Of a DNA stretch of 64,000 bases, positions 43,725 through 51,693 are shown piece by piece. The DNA is taken from the NCBI RefSeq assembly GCF_013204885.1, contig NZ_JABMKX010000024.1, positions 28,369 to 92,368 on the forward strand, given 5' to 3'. The notes under the pieces were generated by a model, which saw only the letters and a list, made by a program, of their open reading frames with translations, made no database searches and had not been told where the DNA came from. The position numbers and the translations under genes are program-made. This DNA comes from Paenibacillus tritici (lineage in GTDB: Bacteria; Bacillota; Bacilli; Paenibacillales; Paenibacillaceae). The stretch's first letter is position 1. The number at the start of each line of letters is the position of its first letter.

Positions 43725-43795
43725 GTCCGGTCAGTTTCGTCAGTCTGGTCAATCCAGTCCGTTACTCCAGACTACATCCATCCAATTCTTTTCGG

Positions 43796-44917
43796 CTAAG
43801 TCAAGCAAACCGGCTCGGACAGGATGTCCCAGTCCTTGAACACTGGCTCCAGCCCTTGCAAGCGCAGCATCCCGGCGATCTCCTCCACACTGCGGTTGTC
43901 CGAGATTTCGAACTGCGGGGTTCCGCCCTCCAAGGAATGTCCGCCCACCTCGGTGGATACTCCTGCCGACATCTTCGTGATGCCGAGATGGACCAAATGA
44001 TCGCGCAGAGCCGCCGGCTCCCGGGTGGACAGTGAAATCCCGGAACGCGGCAGAAACAGACGGTACGCCAGGATAATCTGCACCAGTGCACGGTCAGTCA
44101 CATCACTTGCGGGATTGAATTCCCCCAGGTACGGCCGGAACCTTGGAATGGAGAATCCGATTTCGCATTCCGGGTACTTATCCTGCAAGTACCTGGCGTG
44201 CAGCGCAGTGGCCAGAGCCTCCTGGCGCCATTCGTACATGCCGAGCAAGGCTCCGATATTGACCGAACGGAAGCCGGCAAGGCAGCCCCGCTCCGGCGCG
44301 TCCAGACGGTTGCGGTACACCCGCTTCGGACCCTTCACATGCAGCTCGCGGTAAGTCTCCTGGTGATAGACCTCCTGGTAGAGCGTCAGACCGTCTACGC
44401 CTGCCCCTCTCAGTTCAGCATATTCTTCCGTAGAGAGCGGGTTCACTTCAATGCTGACGGAAGAGAAATAACCGCGAAGCACCTCGGCGCAATCCCTTAC
44501 GTAGCTGGCCGGGCTGTCCATGCGGGATTCCCCGGTGAGGATCAGAATATGGCGCAGGCCTGTGGCCGCGATCGTCTCCGCTTCGCGGGCAACCTCTTCC
44601 AGCGTGAGTTTTTTGCGCGGAAAATCATAAATGGAGCTGAAGCTGCAATAGGTACAATGATTCACACAGTAATCAGCGAGATACATCGGTGTAAATAATT
44701 GCATCACATGACCGAAATGTGCACGTGTCAATCTCTGCGCCTTCTGTGCCATCTCTTCCAGATAAGGCTCCGCTGCCGGTGACAGCAAAGCCATCAGCCC
44801 TTCTTCATCGACCCGCTCTGCACGAAGCGCGCGCTTCACATCCTCCGCCGTATAGCGGTTCCACAGCATCCCGTAAGGAAGCTGCTCCAGCCGGGTCATC
44901 GTTTCATAAAAGCTCAT
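43796..44917 (-). CDS. thiH: 2-iminoacetate synthase ThiH
   Basis: 373 residues. The radical-SAM cluster motif is CVNHCTYC (Cx3Cx2C, about 85-92), followed by the ThiH-type C-terminal region (MSAGVSTEVGGHSLEGG and FEISDNRSVEEIAGML). It cleaves tyrosine to 2-iminoacetate (dehydroglycine) and p-cresol under reducing conditions, supplying the glycine-derived part of the thiazole. Bacillus uses oxygen-dependent ThiO instead, so this operon is of the anaerobe/enterobacterial kind. It is the last gene of the TPP-riboswitch operon, 28 bases after thiG. Confidence 0.95.
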   Translation of the reverse strand: MSFYETMTRLEQLPYGMLWNRYTAEDVKRALRAERVDEEGLMALLSPAAEPYLEEMAQKAQRLTRAHFGHVMQLFTPMYLADYCVNHCTYCSFSSIYDFPRKKLTLEEVAREAETIAATGLRHILILTGESRMDSPASYVRDCAEVLRGYFSSVSIEVNPLSTEEYAELRGAGVDGLTLYQEVYHQETYRELHVKGPKRVYRNRLDAPERGCLAGFRSVNIGALLGMYEWRQEALATALHARYLQDKYPECEIGFSIPRFRPYLGEFNPASDVTDRALVQIILAYRLFLPRSGISLSTREPAALRDHLVHLGITKMSAGVSTEVGGHSLEGGTPQFEISDNRSVEEIAGMLRLQGLEPVFKDWDILSEPVCLT

Positions 44918-44945
44918 GCCCTTCTCCCCCTCCCCATTCCATCCA

Positions 44946-45713
44946 TCAGGCCAGAAATCCGGTCAGCGGCGAAGAGGCCGCGGCGGTCTCCTCCACCGGC
45001 CCCAGTCCGGCCAGGTAGGCCTTGCGTCCGGCGGATACGGCCTCGCAGAAGGCCTCTGCCATCAGCAGAGGGTCCTTCGCGGTGGCAATGGCAGTGTTCA
45101 GCAGAACACCCGCTGCGCCCATCTCCATCGCCTCCGCTGCCTCTGATGGCCTGCCGATTCCGGCATCCACAATGACAGGCAGATCTGTTTCCGAGATCAG
45201 AATGCGGATCAGCTCCTTCGTCTGCAGTCCCCGGTTAGAGCCGATCGGCGCTCCCAGCGGCATAACGGCTGCGGCCCCGGCCGCCTTCAGCCGGAGCGCG
45301 GCAGACAGATCCGGGCTCATGTAAGGAAGAACCACGAAGCCCTCTGCGGCCAGAATCTCCGTAGCCCTGATCGTCTCGATATTATCGGGCAGCAAATATT
45401 TCTGATCATTGATCACCTCGATCTTCACCCAATTGCCCAGGCCTGCCGACCTTGCCAGGCGGGCAATCCGCACCGCTTCTTCTGCGGTACGCGCACCGGA
45501 GGTGTTAGGCAGCAGGGTCATATGGGAAGGAATATGGCTGACAATATTCTCCTTGCTCTGCGGGTCTACCCGGCGCAGGGCCACTGTAATAACCTGCGAG
45601 CCTGAACGCGCAATGACCTCGGGAATAAGGGTGTTTCGGCTGTATTTTCCGGTGCCTATGAACAGTCTGCTGGTTAAAGTCACTCCGCCAATCATCAAAG
45701 GGTCTTGCATCAT
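44946..45713 (-). CDS. thiG: Thiazole synthase ThiG
   Basis: 255 residues, TIM-barrel. It contains the expected RLFIGTGKY, the Schiff-base lysine region (NWVKIEVINDQKYLLPD) and VIVDAGIGRPSEAAEAMEMGA. ThiG condenses 1-deoxyxylulose 5-phosphate, 2-iminoacetate and ThiS-thiocarboxylate sulfur into the thiazole. AGGAGG precedes the tandem start codons ATGATG by 4-7 bases. It lies between thiS and thiH. Confidence 0.96.
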   Translation of the reverse strand: MMQDPLMIGGVTLTSRLFIGTGKYSRNTLIPEVIARSGSQVITVALRRVDPQSKENIVSHIPSHMTLLPNTSGARTAEEAVRIARLARSAGLGNWVKIEVINDQKYLLPDNIETIRATEILAAEGFVVLPYMSPDLSAALRLKAAGAAAVMPLGAPIGSNRGLQTKELIRILISETDLPVIVDAGIGRPSEAAEAMEMGAAGVLLNTAIATAKDPLLMAEAFCEAVSAGRKAYLAGLGPVEETAAASSPLTGFLA

Positions 45714-45800
45714 ACCGCCTCCTGGATAAGTTATCGCCTGTATCTAAACCGCCAATCTGCCTGCCTGCTTGCTCGTCCGCTTCTCCTCTGCCCGCTATCC

Positions 45801-46004
45801 CTAACCTCCGCCTACAAAATGAACCAGCTCCACCCGGTCCCCTTCGTTCAGCAGCGTATCCCCGTAAGCCTCTCTGCCGGCAAGCTCACCGTTCAGTTCG
45901 ACAATCACCAGCTTACCGGCCCACTCCGGCCGGGCCAGCAGATCAGCCAGCGTCCGGCAGCTCTCTTCATACCGCTGCGCGGTCCCGTTCACGGTCAAAT
46001 TCAT
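45801..46004 (-). CDS. thiS: Sulfur carrier protein ThiS
   Basis: 67 residues with the ubiquitin-like fold and C-terminal Gly-Gly tail (VELVHFVGGG). The terminal glycine is adenylated and thiocarboxylated to carry sulfur to ThiG. Its start overlaps the tenI stop in ATGA. No thiF adenylyltransferase gene is in the operon; a MoeB/ThiF elsewhere must activate it. Confidence 0.93.
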   Translation of the reverse strand: MNLTVNGTAQRYEESCRTLADLLARPEWAGKLVIVELNGELAGREAYGDTLLNEGDRVELVHFVGGG

Positions 46005-46690
46005 GCCTGTTCACCTCCTCCACCCGGTGCTGGGACTGTATTCAGTGCTTCAGCCTGCGCCGCAGCCTGATGAACGGCTGCCCTGTAGGCCCGGGCCGCA
46101 GCCGCAGGGTCCGGGGCCCCGCAGATCCCGGACATGACAGCAATTCCTGCAGCTCCCTTAGCGAGAACAGCCCCGGCATTGCCCGGTGTAATTCCTCCAA
46201 GCGCAATCAGCGGAATACGGCTCCAGCGGACGGCCTCCGCCAGCTGCTCCAGGCCCCGTTCCTGCTGCCCGGGTTTGCAGGCAGTCGGGAACACATGCCC
46301 ATACAGGCAGAAGTCCGCCCCCTGCCGCCCGGCTTCCGCCGCTTCCTCCCGCGAATGTACCGACCTGCCCAGGCGCAGGCCTGGTGCGATCCCGCGCACT
46401 CCGGCTGGCGGCAGGCTGTGCCAGGCTAACTGGGCTCCGGCAGCCCCTACGGCTAACGCGACATCGACCCGGTCATTAATGACCAGCTTCGCCGGTGGAA
46501 TTCCGGCTTGGAGCAGCATCCCCGCTGCCGCCAGCAGCTCCAGGGCGGACAGGGATTTTTCCCGGAGATGGATATAATCCACCATAGGATGTACTGCCGC
46601 AGCCAGCTCGGCCAGCGCCTCAGGATGGAGCCGCCCGTCTGAGATGACATGAAGTTCGTGCAACGCCTTCGCCCCTCTCCTCCGCTCCAT
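46001..46690 (-). CDS. tenI: Thiazole tautomerase TenI (ThiE-like)
   Basis: About 229 residues from ATG 46690. The frame is open up to 46801 but that stretch overlaps the riboswitch and its terminator, so an internal start is needed; the exact codon is uncertain (a TTG 20 bases further in, behind GGAGGAGAGGGG, is the main alternative). The TIM-barrel motifs LHVISDGR, YIHLREKS, KLVINDRVDVAL, GRSVHS, GHVFPTACKPG and GIAVMSGI match TenI better than ThiE. TenI converts the ThiG product to the aromatic thiazole phosphate. It is first in the operon and its expression is set by the TPP riboswitch. Confidence 0.88.
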   Translation of the reverse strand: MERRRGAKALHELHVISDGRLHPEALAELAAAVHPMVDYIHLREKSLSALELLAAAGMLLQAGIPPAKLVINDRVDVALAVGAAGAQLAWHSLPPAGVRGIAPGLRLGRSVHSREEAAEAGRQGADFCLYGHVFPTACKPGQQERGLEQLAEAVRWSRIPLIALGGITPGNAGAVLAKGAAGIAVMSGICGAPDPAAAARAYRAAVHQAAAQAEALNTVPAPGGGGEQA

Positions 46691-46711
46691 TCTCCATAAA
46701 CACACAAACAC

Positions 46712-46742
46712 AAAAAAGACCGCCCCCATAAGGAAGCAGTCT
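46712..46742 (-). terminator. Riboswitch expression-platform terminator
   Basis: GACTGC pairs with GCGGTC around a 12-base loop, followed by TTTTTT. It lies between the TPP aptamer and the tenI start and is the likely off-state terminator. Confidence 0.7.
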
Positions 46743-46798
46743 GGAATATAAGCAGGGATACCGGCTGGCCGGAACCCCCGCTGCATTATTCGTTTCTC

Positions 46799-46882
46799 CA
46801 CTTCCCTACGCTGGTATAACCCAGATCAGGTTCAAAGGGTCCGAGCAGATCTGCCCGTCTCAGCCTTGCGGCTCCCCTAGTG
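46799..46882 (-). promoter_or_regulatory. TPP riboswitch (THI element)
   Basis: On the minus strand the aptamer core is near consensus: CTAGGGGAGCC, GGCTGAGA, the variable arm, GACCCTTTGAACCTGATCTGG, and GTTATACCAGCGTAGGGAAG. Thiamine pyrophosphate binding shuts off the tenI-thiS-thiG-thiH operon downstream through the terminator at 46712-46742. Confidence 0.96.
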
Positions 46883-46946
46883 ATCGTTCTATGCTATTGT
46901 ATGTTCATGCCTTTTGTATATTAGCATATTATTCCTGTGAAAGCTA

Positions 46947-47819
46947 TCATCCGTTGACGACCTCGCCGCCGTTCACATGTATAACCTGTCCGCTCACGTA
47001 AGAAGAATCGTCAGAGGCCAGATACACATAAGCCGGTGCCAGCTCTTCGGGCTGTCCCGGGCGCTTCATCGGCTGGGTGGCGCCGAACTCACTGACCTTC
47101 TTCGCGTCAAACGTTGACGGAATTAGCGGTGTCCAGATCGGGCCCGGTGCAACGGCATTTACACGGATGCCTTGTTCCGCAAGATTCATCGACAGGGAAC
47201 GGGTGAAGCTGAGAATCGCTCCCTTGGTGGACGAATAGTCCAGCAGCTGCGGGCTACCGCGATACGCCGTGATGGAGGTGGTGTTGATGATCGTGGAGCC
47301 TTTTTTGAGATGAGGCATCGCTGCCTTGGTCAGATAGAACATGGAGAATATATTCGTCCGGAACGTACGCTCCAGCTGCTCGGCTGTAATGTCCTCGATC
47401 TTGTCCTGCGGATGCTGCTCAGCGGCGTTATTGATCAGGATATCCAGCTTGCCGAGCCCCTCCACGGTTTTATTAATCAACTCCTGACAGAAGGCCTCCA
47501 CCCCGATGTCGCCGGAGATTAGAATGCACTTTCTGCCCTCCTGCTCCACCTGGCGTTTGGTCTCTTCCGCATCCTCATGCTCGTTCAGATAAGAGATCAC
47601 AACGTCTGCACCCTCTTTGGCAAAATGAACGGCAACTGCACGCCCGATCCCGCTGTCGCCTCCCGTAATGAGCGCAGCCTTACCCAGCAGCTTGCCTGCT
47701 GCCTTGTAAGCCGGTGTCTCAAACTCCGGAAGCGGATTCATCTCACTTTCAATTCCGGGCTGCTGATCCTGTACCTGCGGAGGCAGGGTTTTGGTAGGCT
47801 GATTACTTGTGTCTGGCAT
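46947..47819 (-). CDS. SDR-family oxidoreductase (YhdF/YhxC type)
   Basis: 290 residues. A 40-residue Pro/Gln-rich N-terminal extension is followed by a classical short-chain dehydrogenase: cofactor motif TGGDSGIGRAVA (TGxxxGIG), INNAAEQH, catalytic Ser in TTSITAYRG, YSSTK (YxxxK), and VNAVAPGPIWTPL. The extension and the sequence around PMKRPGQPEELAPAYVYLASDDSSYVSGQ match Bacillus general-stress SDRs (YhdF, YhxC, GspA39-like). Substrate unknown; NAD(P) dependent. It starts with an AAGGAGA site and is transcribed alone, back to back with the GNAT gene. Confidence 0.9.
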   Translation of the reverse strand: MPDTSNQPTKTLPPQVQDQQPGIESEMNPLPEFETPAYKAAGKLLGKAALITGGDSGIGRAVAVHFAKEGADVVISYLNEHEDAEETKRQVEQEGRKCILISGDIGVEAFCQELINKTVEGLGKLDILINNAAEQHPQDKIEDITAEQLERTFRTNIFSMFYLTKAAMPHLKKGSTIINTTSITAYRGSPQLLDYSSTKGAILSFTRSLSMNLAEQGIRVNAVAPGPIWTPLIPSTFDAKKVSEFGATQPMKRPGQPEELAPAYVYLASDDSSYVSGQVIHVNGGEVVNG

Positions 47820-48154
47820 AATCCATTCTCCTTTCGCGGTTCACAATAATGTTGAACTCATTCTTGTTAGCATGGCTTAAGGTCTGGTGTTTATGCATCC
47901 TGGTAGTTTGCCTGAATTGCTTTACGTTATGTTACTTACCACACTCGGGAGCCAGCCAAACAACAAATCTTCATTCAATGCTTCCCATACTCTTACGTCA
48001 TTCTCTCCTGAGAGCCGGATAGCCGAACGATAGTACGGTAAGTAAGGAACGTTGCCAAAAAGAACATTATCTATACCCGGTTGGGGTTCTATCTTAAGCT
48101 TGAAATAGATTCAGTTTGTATCAAGATCAAAGCTAAATTAGGAGGTAACACAAA
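47820..48154. other. Divergent promoter region
   Basis: 335 bases between the SDR (leftward) and GNAT (rightward) genes. Apart from the two ribosome sites I see no gene, RNA or clear operator; no convincing SigB promoter was found despite the stress-type SDR. Confidence 0.5.
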
Positions 48155-48682
48155 ATGAGCGCAAGACTCACTTTATCCCCGGCAACCTTAGACGATGTAG
48201 ATTACATCGTTGATATCACTACCAGCCCCTCCCTCTGGCCCTTCGAGGAGATCATTCCAACCGATAAGGAAGCCGTCAAGAAGGAGGTAGCGGAGAAAAT
48301 CAACAGTGACTGGCACAAGCAATACGTCATCAGGCTGAATGACCCCGAGAACACCCCCATAGGGGAACTGAGTATCCACTGGTATGTCCAAGAGCGCGAC
48401 AGCTGGGAGCTGGGCTACTCCCTCTTTCCCGAATACCGGGGACAGGGATATTGTACAGAGGCTGCACAGATAGCCTTGAAGTTTGCTTTTGAAGAGTGGA
48501 AGGCTCATAGAGTGGTTGCCATGTGTAATGAATTCAATACGGCTTCATCCCGGGTGCTGGACAGGTTAGGCATGGTCCGCGAAGGCGTATTCCGGGAGGA
48601 ATTATTCTGGCAGGACAAGTGGGTGAATCAATACTTCTACGCGATACTGGACCGGGAGTACCGGGTGATTTCCGGGAAATAG
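48155..48682 (+). CDS. GNAT-family N-acetyltransferase
   Basis: 175 residues, RimJ/RimL-like. The acetyl-CoA loop is GYSLFPEYRGQGYCTEAAQ (motif A, R/QxxGxG/A), followed by VVAMCNEFNTASSRVLDRLGM (motif B). Such enzymes acetylate ribosomal proteins, small amines or antibiotics; the substrate cannot be told. TAGGAGGT lies 11 bases before ATG 48155. Confidence 0.9.
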   Translation: MSARLTLSPATLDDVDYIVDITTSPSLWPFEEIIPTDKEAVKKEVAEKINSDWHKQYVIRLNDPENTPIGELSIHWYVQERDSWELGYSLFPEYRGQGYCTEAAQIALKFAFEEWKAHRVVAMCNEFNTASSRVLDRLGMVREGVFREELFWQDKWVNQYFYAILDREYRVISGK

Positions 48683-48736
48683 ACGGGTGAACGAATGTCT
48701 AACAAATGGGAACAGCTCCCGATCACATTCCATACA

Positions 48737-48770
48737 ACAAAAAGCCCCGGAAGCCGAAGCCTCCAGAGCT
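48737..48770 (-). terminator. Terminator of the small membrane protein gene
   Basis: AGCTCTGGAGGC pairs with GCTTCCGGGGCT (12 bp including G-U pairs) around a TTCG tetraloop, then TTTTTG on the minus strand. Confidence 0.88.
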
Positions 48771-48810
48771 ATTTAATAACTATCCCCGGATAATCTGACC
48801 GGGCAGCAGC

Positions 48811-49236
48811 TTAAATAATCGTGTTGTACACCATGAAAAAGATCATGACTACCAGCGAAAGCATGAGCAGCATACTCATGGTACGGATTTTGGACGTCTC
48901 GGCAGAGACATCGCGGTTCTCTCTCATCCCAGCCGCAGCGAGGCGCAAAGGCTTACTCATGATCCCTCCGAAGGCGAACATGGCCAGCAGCAGCACAGTA
49001 ACGATGATCATCCAGGGCACTGAATATTCACCCTTAGTCATCATGTAGCCGCCGGTCAGCAACTGGATCACAAGCCCGTATTGGGCAAACCGGTTAAACC
49101 CGCCAATAGCACTCAGGGTACCTTCCTTGGCCGGAGCAGATAACTTGGCTGTCCCGCTCAGAATAAACGGCAGCACGAGATAAAAACCGAGCGCCAGTGT
49201 CCCGATCATATGCAGAAAAAAGAAAATGTGACCCAT
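48811..49236 (-). CDS. Four-helix membrane protein, function unknown
   Basis: 141 residues from ATG 49236 (GGAGGAG 6 bases upstream). Four predicted membrane helices (about 5-25, 45-65, 73-95, 116-138), with a conserved-looking FNRFAQYG loop and a basic cytosolic loop before the last helix. It resembles DUF2269-like small integral membrane proteins. No catalytic motif is visible. It lies 23 bases downstream of mdh but has its own ribosome site, so it may be co-transcribed with the TCA genes. Confidence 0.75.
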   Translation of the reverse strand: MGHIFFFLHMIGTLALGFYLVLPFILSGTAKLSAPAKEGTLSAIGGFNRFAQYGLVIQLLTGGYMMTKGEYSVPWMIIVTVLLLAMFAFGGIMSKPLRLAAAGMRENRDVSAETSKIRTMSMLLMLSLVVMIFFMVYNTII

Positions 49237-49259
49237 CGTAATCTCCTCCAATTCGAATG

Positions 49260-50201
49260 TTACAAGGTAACTACAGAAGTTACTGCACGGACAGAATCAG
49301 CGGATTTATCCAGTGCCGCCTTCTCTTCCGCCGTAAGCTCCAGTTCAAAGATTCTCTCGATGCCCTCCGCACCCAGCAGTGCAGGAATTCCCATGAACAA
49401 GTTATCGTAGCCGTATTCACCCTCAAGCAGAGCGATGACCGGAAGGATACGTTTCTTGTCCTTGAGAATGGCTTCCGTCATCTGAACCAGTGAGGCGGCA
49501 GGAGCATAATAAGCGCTGCCATTACCCAGCAGGCTGACAATTTCGCCGCCGCCGACACGGGCACGCTGCACAATCTCGGCGATTCGTTCTGCCGGAATCA
49601 GGGTGTCGATCGGAATGCCGCCTACGCTGGAATAACGCACTAACGGCACCATATCATCTCCATGGCCGCCAAGCACGAATCCGCGTACGTCTTCCACCGA
49701 CACATTAAGCTCCTGGGCGATGAATGTACAGTAACGGGCCGTATCCAGCACACCGGATTGTCCAATGACGCGGTTCTTGGGAAAACCGAGCGCATGGTAC
49801 GCCACATACGTCATAGCATCCACCGGATTGCTCAGAATGATCACAATGGACTCCGGAGCAACACGCTTCACATTCTCACAGACCGACTTCACGATACCCG
49901 CATTCGTGTTGACCAGATCATCACGGCTCATGCCGGGCTTCCGTGCAATTCCTGCCGTAATGATGACAATATCCGAGCCTGCTGCATCCTCATAGCTGGA
50001 GGTCCCGGTGATCTGAGCATCGAATTTCTGCACAGGCCCCGCTTCCAGCATATCCAGCGCCTTGCCTTTGGTCGGGTTCTCAAGCTGCGGAATATCGAGC
50101 AGCACCACATTGCCAAGCTCCTTCTGAGCGAGCATAAGCGCTGTAGTTGCACCCGTGAATCCGGCACCTACGACAGTGATTTTTGAGCGTTTGATGGCCA
50201 T
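49260..50201 (-). CDS. mdh: Malate dehydrogenase
   Basis: 313 residues of the lactate/malate dehydrogenase family. NAD fold GAGFTGATTALMLAQ (12-26), MSRDDLVNTNAGIVK with the substrate-binding Arg, and catalytic His in GGHGDDMVPL. It oxidises malate to oxaloacetate in the TCA cycle. It follows icd and citZ on the same strand, as in B. subtilis citZ-icd-mdh. In B. subtilis phoP comes next; here about 26 kb of other genes intervene. Confidence 0.96.
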   Translation of the reverse strand: MAIKRSKITVVGAGFTGATTALMLAQKELGNVVLLDIPQLENPTKGKALDMLEAGPVQKFDAQITGTSSYEDAAGSDIVIITAGIARKPGMSRDDLVNTNAGIVKSVCENVKRVAPESIVIILSNPVDAMTYVAYHALGFPKNRVIGQSGVLDTARYCTFIAQELNVSVEDVRGFVLGGHGDDMVPLVRYSSVGGIPIDTLIPAERIAEIVQRARVGGGEIVSLLGNGSAYYAPAASLVQMTEAILKDKKRILPVIALLEGEYGYDNLFMGIPALLGAEGIERIFELELTAEEKAALDKSADSVRAVTSVVTL

Positions 50202-50248
50202 AGTACCCCTCCCTCCGAATATAATGCTGACCTTGAAGCGGCCTGACG

Positions 50249-50284
50249 CAAGTATAAGCTACACAGATGTGCAGCTTATACTTG
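50249..50284. other. Intercistronic hairpin between icd and mdh
   Basis: CAAGTATAAGCT pairs perfectly with AGCTTATACTTG, and the inner bases (ACAC/GTG) extend the stem. There is no T run, so it is more likely an RNA processing or stability element than a terminator. Confidence 0.6.
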
Positions 50285-50307
50285 TCGTGCTATCCGTCCT
50301 GGCCTAA

Positions 50308-51603
50308 TTACAGATGGTTGATGATCTCGTCGGCAAAAGCAGAGCATTTAAGCTCTGTCGCGCCTTCCATCTGGCGGGCAAAGTCATAAGTAACCGTCTT
50401 ATTGTTAATCGCCGTGCTCATTCCCTTGTAGATCAGGTCAGCAGCTTCCTGCCAGCCCAGATGCTCAAGCAGCATTACGCCAGAGAGGATCACGGAGCCC
50501 GGATTCACAACATCCTTGTCTGCATACTTCGGTGCTGTACCGTGAGTAGCTTCAAAAATAGCATGTCCCGTAATATAGTTGATGTTCGCTCCCGGAGCGA
50601 TACCGATACCGCCGATCTGGGCAGCCAGCGCGTCGGAGAGATAGTCCCCGTTCAGGTTCAGCGTCGCAATGACATCGAAATCGGTCGGGCGTGTCAAGAC
50701 CTGCTGCAGCGCGATGTCTGCGATAGCGTCTTTGACGATTACTTTGCCTGCTGCTTCAGCTTCCTTCTGGGCAGCGTTAGCCGCAGCCTCACCGTCGCGT
50801 TCTTTGATGACATCATACTGGTTCCAGGTGAAGACCTTGTCGCCGAACTCCTGTTCAGCCACTTCGTAGCCCCAGTTCTTGAATGCACCCTCGGTGAATT
50901 TCATGATATTGCCTTTGTGTACCAGTGTAACGCTCTTGCGTCCGTGCTTGATGGCATATTCTACTGCGGAGCGGACAAGGCGCTTCGAGCCTTCCTCGGA
51001 TACAGGCTTGATGCCGATACCGGATGTCTCCGGGAAGCGGATCTTGTTAACGCCCATTTCCTTCTGCAGGAATTCGATAACCTTCTTCACTTCGGCGGAG
51101 CCTTCCTGATACTCAATACCGGCATAGATATCTTCTGTGTTCTCACGGAAAATAACCATATCGACCAGCTCAGGATGCTTCACCGGAGAAGGAACACCGT
51201 CGAAGTAACGCACGGGGCGCAGACATACATACAAGTCTAGCTCCTGGCGCAGCGCCACGTTCAGAGAACGGATACCTCCGCCAATTGGAGTGGTCAGCGG
51301 GCCTTTGATAGCCACGATATACTCGCGGATAGCTTCCAGCGTGTCGTTCGGCAGCCATTCACCATATGTATTGAAGGCTTTCTCGCCGGCAAAAACTTCG
51401 TACCACGCAATCTTTTTCTCACCGCCGTAGGCTCTCTCTACAGCTGCATCCAGCACCCGCTTGGAGGCTTTCCAAATGTCACGGCCTGTACCGTCACCCT
51501 CGATGAATGGAATGATCGGATGATCCGGAACCAGCAGCTTGCCATCTTCGATTGTAATTTGTTCGCCTTCTGTGGGCAGATCGTATTGTTCCAGTTTCAA
51601 CAT
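50308..51603 (-). CDS. icd: Isocitrate dehydrogenase (NADP+)
   Basis: 431 residues, usual bacterial length. IPFIEGDGTGRDIW near the N-terminus, the substrate serine region RSLNVALRQELDLYVCLRP, the catalytic Tyr/Lys regions (VDMVIFRENTEDIYAGIEY, HKGNIMKFTEGAFKNWGYE) and the adenosine-phosphate pocket (NGDYLSDALAAQIGGIGIAP, HGTAPKYADK) are all present. It decarboxylates isocitrate to 2-oxoglutarate. Located between citZ (90-base gap) and mdh. Confidence 0.96.
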   Translation of the reverse strand: MLKLEQYDLPTEGEQITIEDGKLLVPDHPIIPFIEGDGTGRDIWKASKRVLDAAVERAYGGEKKIAWYEVFAGEKAFNTYGEWLPNDTLEAIREYIVAIKGPLTTPIGGGIRSLNVALRQELDLYVCLRPVRYFDGVPSPVKHPELVDMVIFRENTEDIYAGIEYQEGSAEVKKVIEFLQKEMGVNKIRFPETSGIGIKPVSEEGSKRLVRSAVEYAIKHGRKSVTLVHKGNIMKFTEGAFKNWGYEVAEQEFGDKVFTWNQYDVIKERDGEAAANAAQKEAEAAGKVIVKDAIADIALQQVLTRPTDFDVIATLNLNGDYLSDALAAQIGGIGIAPGANINYITGHAIFEATHGTAPKYADKDVVNPGSVILSGVMLLEHLGWQEAADLIYKGMSTAINNKTVTYDFARQMEGATELKCSAFADEIINHL

Positions 51604-51693
51604 TTGTGGGAATTCCTCCTAAAAGTATGATGTACAAGCATTAATATAGTTCATTGTACTAAAGGGGTGGAGCAGCCCGCAAGGGCTGCCCTG

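Larger units (their letters stand above)
43053..43795. other. Intergenic region filled by tandem repeats
   Basis: 743 bases with no credible gene. 43222-43650 is the 51-52 bp tandem array described separately and 43693-43724 a terminator. The several overlapping frames on both strands arise from the repeat period being close to a multiple of three. Confidence 0.7.

Noticed and set aside
47820..48154. SigB promoter of the SDR gene
   Set aside because: No GTTTAA / GGGTAT pair with the proper spacing was found on the minus strand.
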